A stretch of DNA of 6,109 nt from Bacillota bacterium. GTDB lineage: Bacteria > Bacillota > Bacilli > Alicyclobacillales > SLC66. This document shows, piece after piece, positions 4,494 through 6,109 of the stretch; position 1 is the first letter of the stretch, and each line of letters begins with the position of its first letter. The position numbers and the translations under genes are program-made. Under the pieces are notes generated by a model, which was not told the DNA's origin, searched no databases, and worked only from the letters and a program-made list of their open reading frames with translations. The stretch is from NCBI GenBank assembly GCA_021820825.1, contig JAKADD010000155.1, forward strand, positions 1 through 6,109, read 5' to 3'.

Positions 4494-5921
4494 GTGCACA
4501 GTTCGGCTATTGTCATTATCGTAGTCACTATCCTGATTGCGCTCTACCTCGGTTCGACGGCGCGCCGCAACAAAGAAATGAACCTTGAGCAGTGGGCGGT
4601 TGGCGGACGCGGTTTTGGTGTGCTGTTTGTGTTTCTGTTGTTGGCAGGTGAAATTTACACGACATTCACCTTTCTTGGCGGCAGTGGTTTCGCCTATGGG
4701 GTCGGCGGTCCAGCCGCCTATATTCTGGCCTATGGGGCAATCGCCTACGTTCTTTCCTACTTTATCCTGCCGCGAATCTGGAGGTATGCATCAGAACACA
4801 AACTCATCTCACAACCAGACTACTTTGCGACCCGCTTTCGCAGTCCTGCCCTGGGAATTTTAGTGGCGGTGGTGGGCGTGGTCGCCATTGTTCCCTATCT
4901 GCAACTGCAAATCACCGGCCTTGGCCTCATTATGGAGGCGACCTCGTACGGGGCCATCAACAATGTTCTCGCAATGGTGATTGGGATGGTGGTGCTGGCG
5001 GTGTTTGTCACCCTCAGCGGTATCCACGGAACGGCGTGGACGGCGGTTCTCAAGGACATTGTGGTCTTGGCGGTGGTCCTCATCGTCGGAATTGCGCTGC
5101 CGGCTCATGTGGGCGGACTACAGGCGATGTTCCAAAAGATTGAGACCTTGCGCCCCCATTTCCTGATTCTTTATAACAATGGAATGGGTGTTCCGTGGTT
5201 CATGTCAACCGTGGCCCTGACTGGAGTTGGTTTTTACATGTGGCCGCACGCCTTCGGTGCTGTATACACCGCGAAAAACGAACGTGTCTTTCGGCGCAAC
5301 GCCACCTTCTTGCCGCTGTACCAACTGATTCTGCTGTTTGTATTCTTTGCAGGTTTTGCCGCCATTCTCATAGTGCCCGGACTGAAGAATACGAATCTGG
5401 CGCTTCTGGCTGCAGTGCAAAAGGTGTTTCCCTCCTGGTTTGTCGGAGTTGTAGGCGGAGCGGGGGTTCTCACGGCGCTGGTTCCGGGCTCGCTGCTGTT
5501 GATGACGGGCGCGACTCTCATCGCAGAAAATGTGTACCGTCCCCTGGCGCACGCAGATGCGAAACAGGTTCAGAATGTTGCCCGGATCATGGTTTGGGTG
5601 TTTGCCGCCGTCACACTGTACTTTTCCATTAACAGCAATGCGACCATCGTCACACTTCTGTTGATGGGGTATAACTTTGTCACGCAACTGTTCCCTTCGG
5701 TGCTCTTGTCGCTGTTCACCCGCCAAGGGGTCAACAAGATGGGCGCCGCCGCCGGAATTGTGGTTGGCGTGATCATGGTCATTTACTTCATGTTGTCCGG
5801 AAACCTTATTTTATGGGGAATAAACACGGGCTTTTTGGCGTTGCTGGCGAACTTTGCCGTCGTCCTGGCCGTTTCCAGGGCAACCCGATCCACACAAAAC
5901 GATGTGGAAGCGGCGGCCTGA
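4494..5921 (+). CDS. Sodium:solute symporter (SSS family)
   Basis: A 475-residue integral membrane transporter with roughly 13 membrane segments and the LeuT-type fold of the SSS family, which couples solute uptake to sodium entry. Family features include W34-x-x-GGRGFG, the second-helix stretch GEIYTTFTFLGGSGFAYG (52-69), ISQPDYFATRF in the first third, PYLQLQITGLG, and LVPGSLLLMTGATLIAENVYRP, where the Ser and Thr residues lie near the usual sodium site in helix 8. The start is placed at GTG 4494: GGAGGTGA at 4480-4487 is six bases before it, while GTG 4488 would be too close. The closest remembered group is YhjB/MctP-like rather than PutP, but the substrate cannot be read from sequence. 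Position next to nagB and a CE7 esterase suggests an acetylated or amino sugar or a related acid; this is inference. The short polar C-terminus ends in VEAAA. A terminator follows 28 bases after the stop. Confidence 0.9.
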   Translation: MHSSAIVIIVVTILIALYLGSTARRNKEMNLEQWAVGGRGFGVLFVFLLLAGEIYTTFTFLGGSGFAYGVGGPAAYILAYGAIAYVLSYFILPRIWRYASEHKLISQPDYFATRFRSPALGILVAVVGVVAIVPYLQLQITGLGLIMEATSYGAINNVLAMVIGMVVLAVFVTLSGIHGTAWTAVLKDIVVLAVVLIVGIALPAHVGGLQAMFQKIETLRPHFLILYNNGMGVPWFMSTVALTGVGFYMWPHAFGAVYTAKNERVFRRNATFLPLYQLILLFVFFAGFAAILIVPGLKNTNLALLAAVQKVFPSWFVGVVGGAGVLTALVPGSLLLMTGATLIAENVYRPLAHADAKQVQNVARIMVWVFAAVTLYFSINSNATIVTLLLMGYNFVTQLFPSVLLSLFTRQGVNKMGAAAGIVVGVIMVIYFMLSGNLILWGINTGFLALLANFAVVLAVSRATRSTQNDVEAAA

Positions 5922-5949
5922 CCAATCGCCTGACGTCGTCTTAGTCATT

Positions 5950-5980
5950 GTCGCGCTCCATTCCTGTGGCGCGGCTTTTT
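5950..5980 (+). terminator. Rho-independent terminator after the symporter
   Basis: GTCGCGCTCCA (5950-5960) pairs with TGTGGCGCGGC (5965-5975) around a four-base TTCC loop, with one mismatch and two G-T wobbles, and is followed by five T (5976-5980). The GC-rich stem and T-run directly behind the last gene make this the end of the operon. Confidence 0.85.
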
Positions 5981-5982
5981 CA

Positions 5983-6104
5983 AACTTTCTGTACGCTGAA
6001 TGTCGCTGGTCGGCGACGTGCGCAAGGCTGGAGCGCACTTCGAATCGAAAGTTGGGCTAAGGGAAAATGGCCACCGGACGCACCCAGCCTGCTGAGGCAT
6101 TTTC
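5983..6104. other. Gene-free stretch dense in inverted repeats; possible structured RNA or repeat element
   Basis: No convincing gene is seen after the terminator. Four inverted repeats fit together without conflict. AACTTTC (5983-5989) with GAAAGTT (6047-6053) encloses two hairpins: GTCGC/GCGAC (6002-6006 with 6013-6017) and GTGCGC/GCGCAC (6018-6023 with 6033-6038). A further hairpin, GAAAATG (6063-6069) with CATTTTC (6098-6104), follows; its stem can continue inward as CC/GG after a one-base bulge. I do not recognise any known riboswitch, RNA gene or insertion sequence end. Confidence 0.3.
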
Positions 6105-6109
6105 AACGA

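Noticed and set aside
4860..5108. His-rich minus-strand frame antisense to the symporter
   Set aside because: The His/Asp richness is the reverse complement of hydrophobic Val/Leu codons in the transporter, not a metal-binding protein.
5205..5726. Minus-strand frame of 173 codons antisense to the symporter
   Set aside because: Shadow of membrane-helix codons. It is Gln/Arg/His-rich and has no domain pattern.
1..6109. CRISPR array, tRNA, rRNA or complete insertion sequence
   Set aside because: No spaced direct repeats, no tRNA-like cloverleaf or rRNA stretch, and no transposase frame were seen.

Overview
The window looks like a piece of a Firmicutes (Bacilli-type) chromosome. The reasons are strong purine-rich ribosome binding sites, several GTG starts, sigma-A-like promoter hexamers, a GntR/UTRA regulator of the NagR/YvoA/DasR kind and a CE7 esterase of Bacillus Cah type. 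The moderately high GC of most genes would suit an Alicyclobacillus-like lineage, but that placement is inference.

Left part (1 to about 1377): an accessory toxin-immunity island. It opens with the C-terminal end of a large protein entering from outside the window. This end resembles a restriction-endonuclease-fold toxin domain of polymorphic (RHS/WapA-type) toxins. An ATGA overlap joins it to a 246-residue protein that is very probably its immunity partner. A likely terminator follows. Then comes an orphan, GC-rich, in-frame scrap of an RHS/YD-repeat protein (GYQYDTFGNL), which ends exactly against the convergent regulator gene. The lower-GC toxin/immunity genes next to a higher-GC RHS scrap suggest past replacement of RHS tips.

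Right part (1374 to 5921): a carbohydrate-use locus, probably for amino sugars. A GntR/UTRA regulator on the minus strand is divergent from nagB (glucosamine-6-phosphate deaminase). It is followed by a cytoplasmic CE7 carbohydrate esterase (acetyl xylan esterase/cephalosporin C deacetylase), a small DUF3311-type membrane protein and a sodium:solute symporter. The divergent promoter has a striking design: one 10-bp palindrome, TGTCTAGACA, supplies the -35 hexamer on both strands and is almost certainly the operator. No nagA (GlcNAc-6-phosphate deacetylase) lies in the window. The apparent logic is uptake by the symporter, removal of acetyl groups by the CE7 enzyme, and entry into glycolysis through NagB. 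The sugar kinase this would need is not visible.

The 213-base gap before the membrane-protein pair contains two perfect odd palindromes and may carry its own regulated promoter. A good rho-independent terminator closes the locus at 5950-5980. The last 125 bases hold no convincing gene but are dense in inverted repeats.
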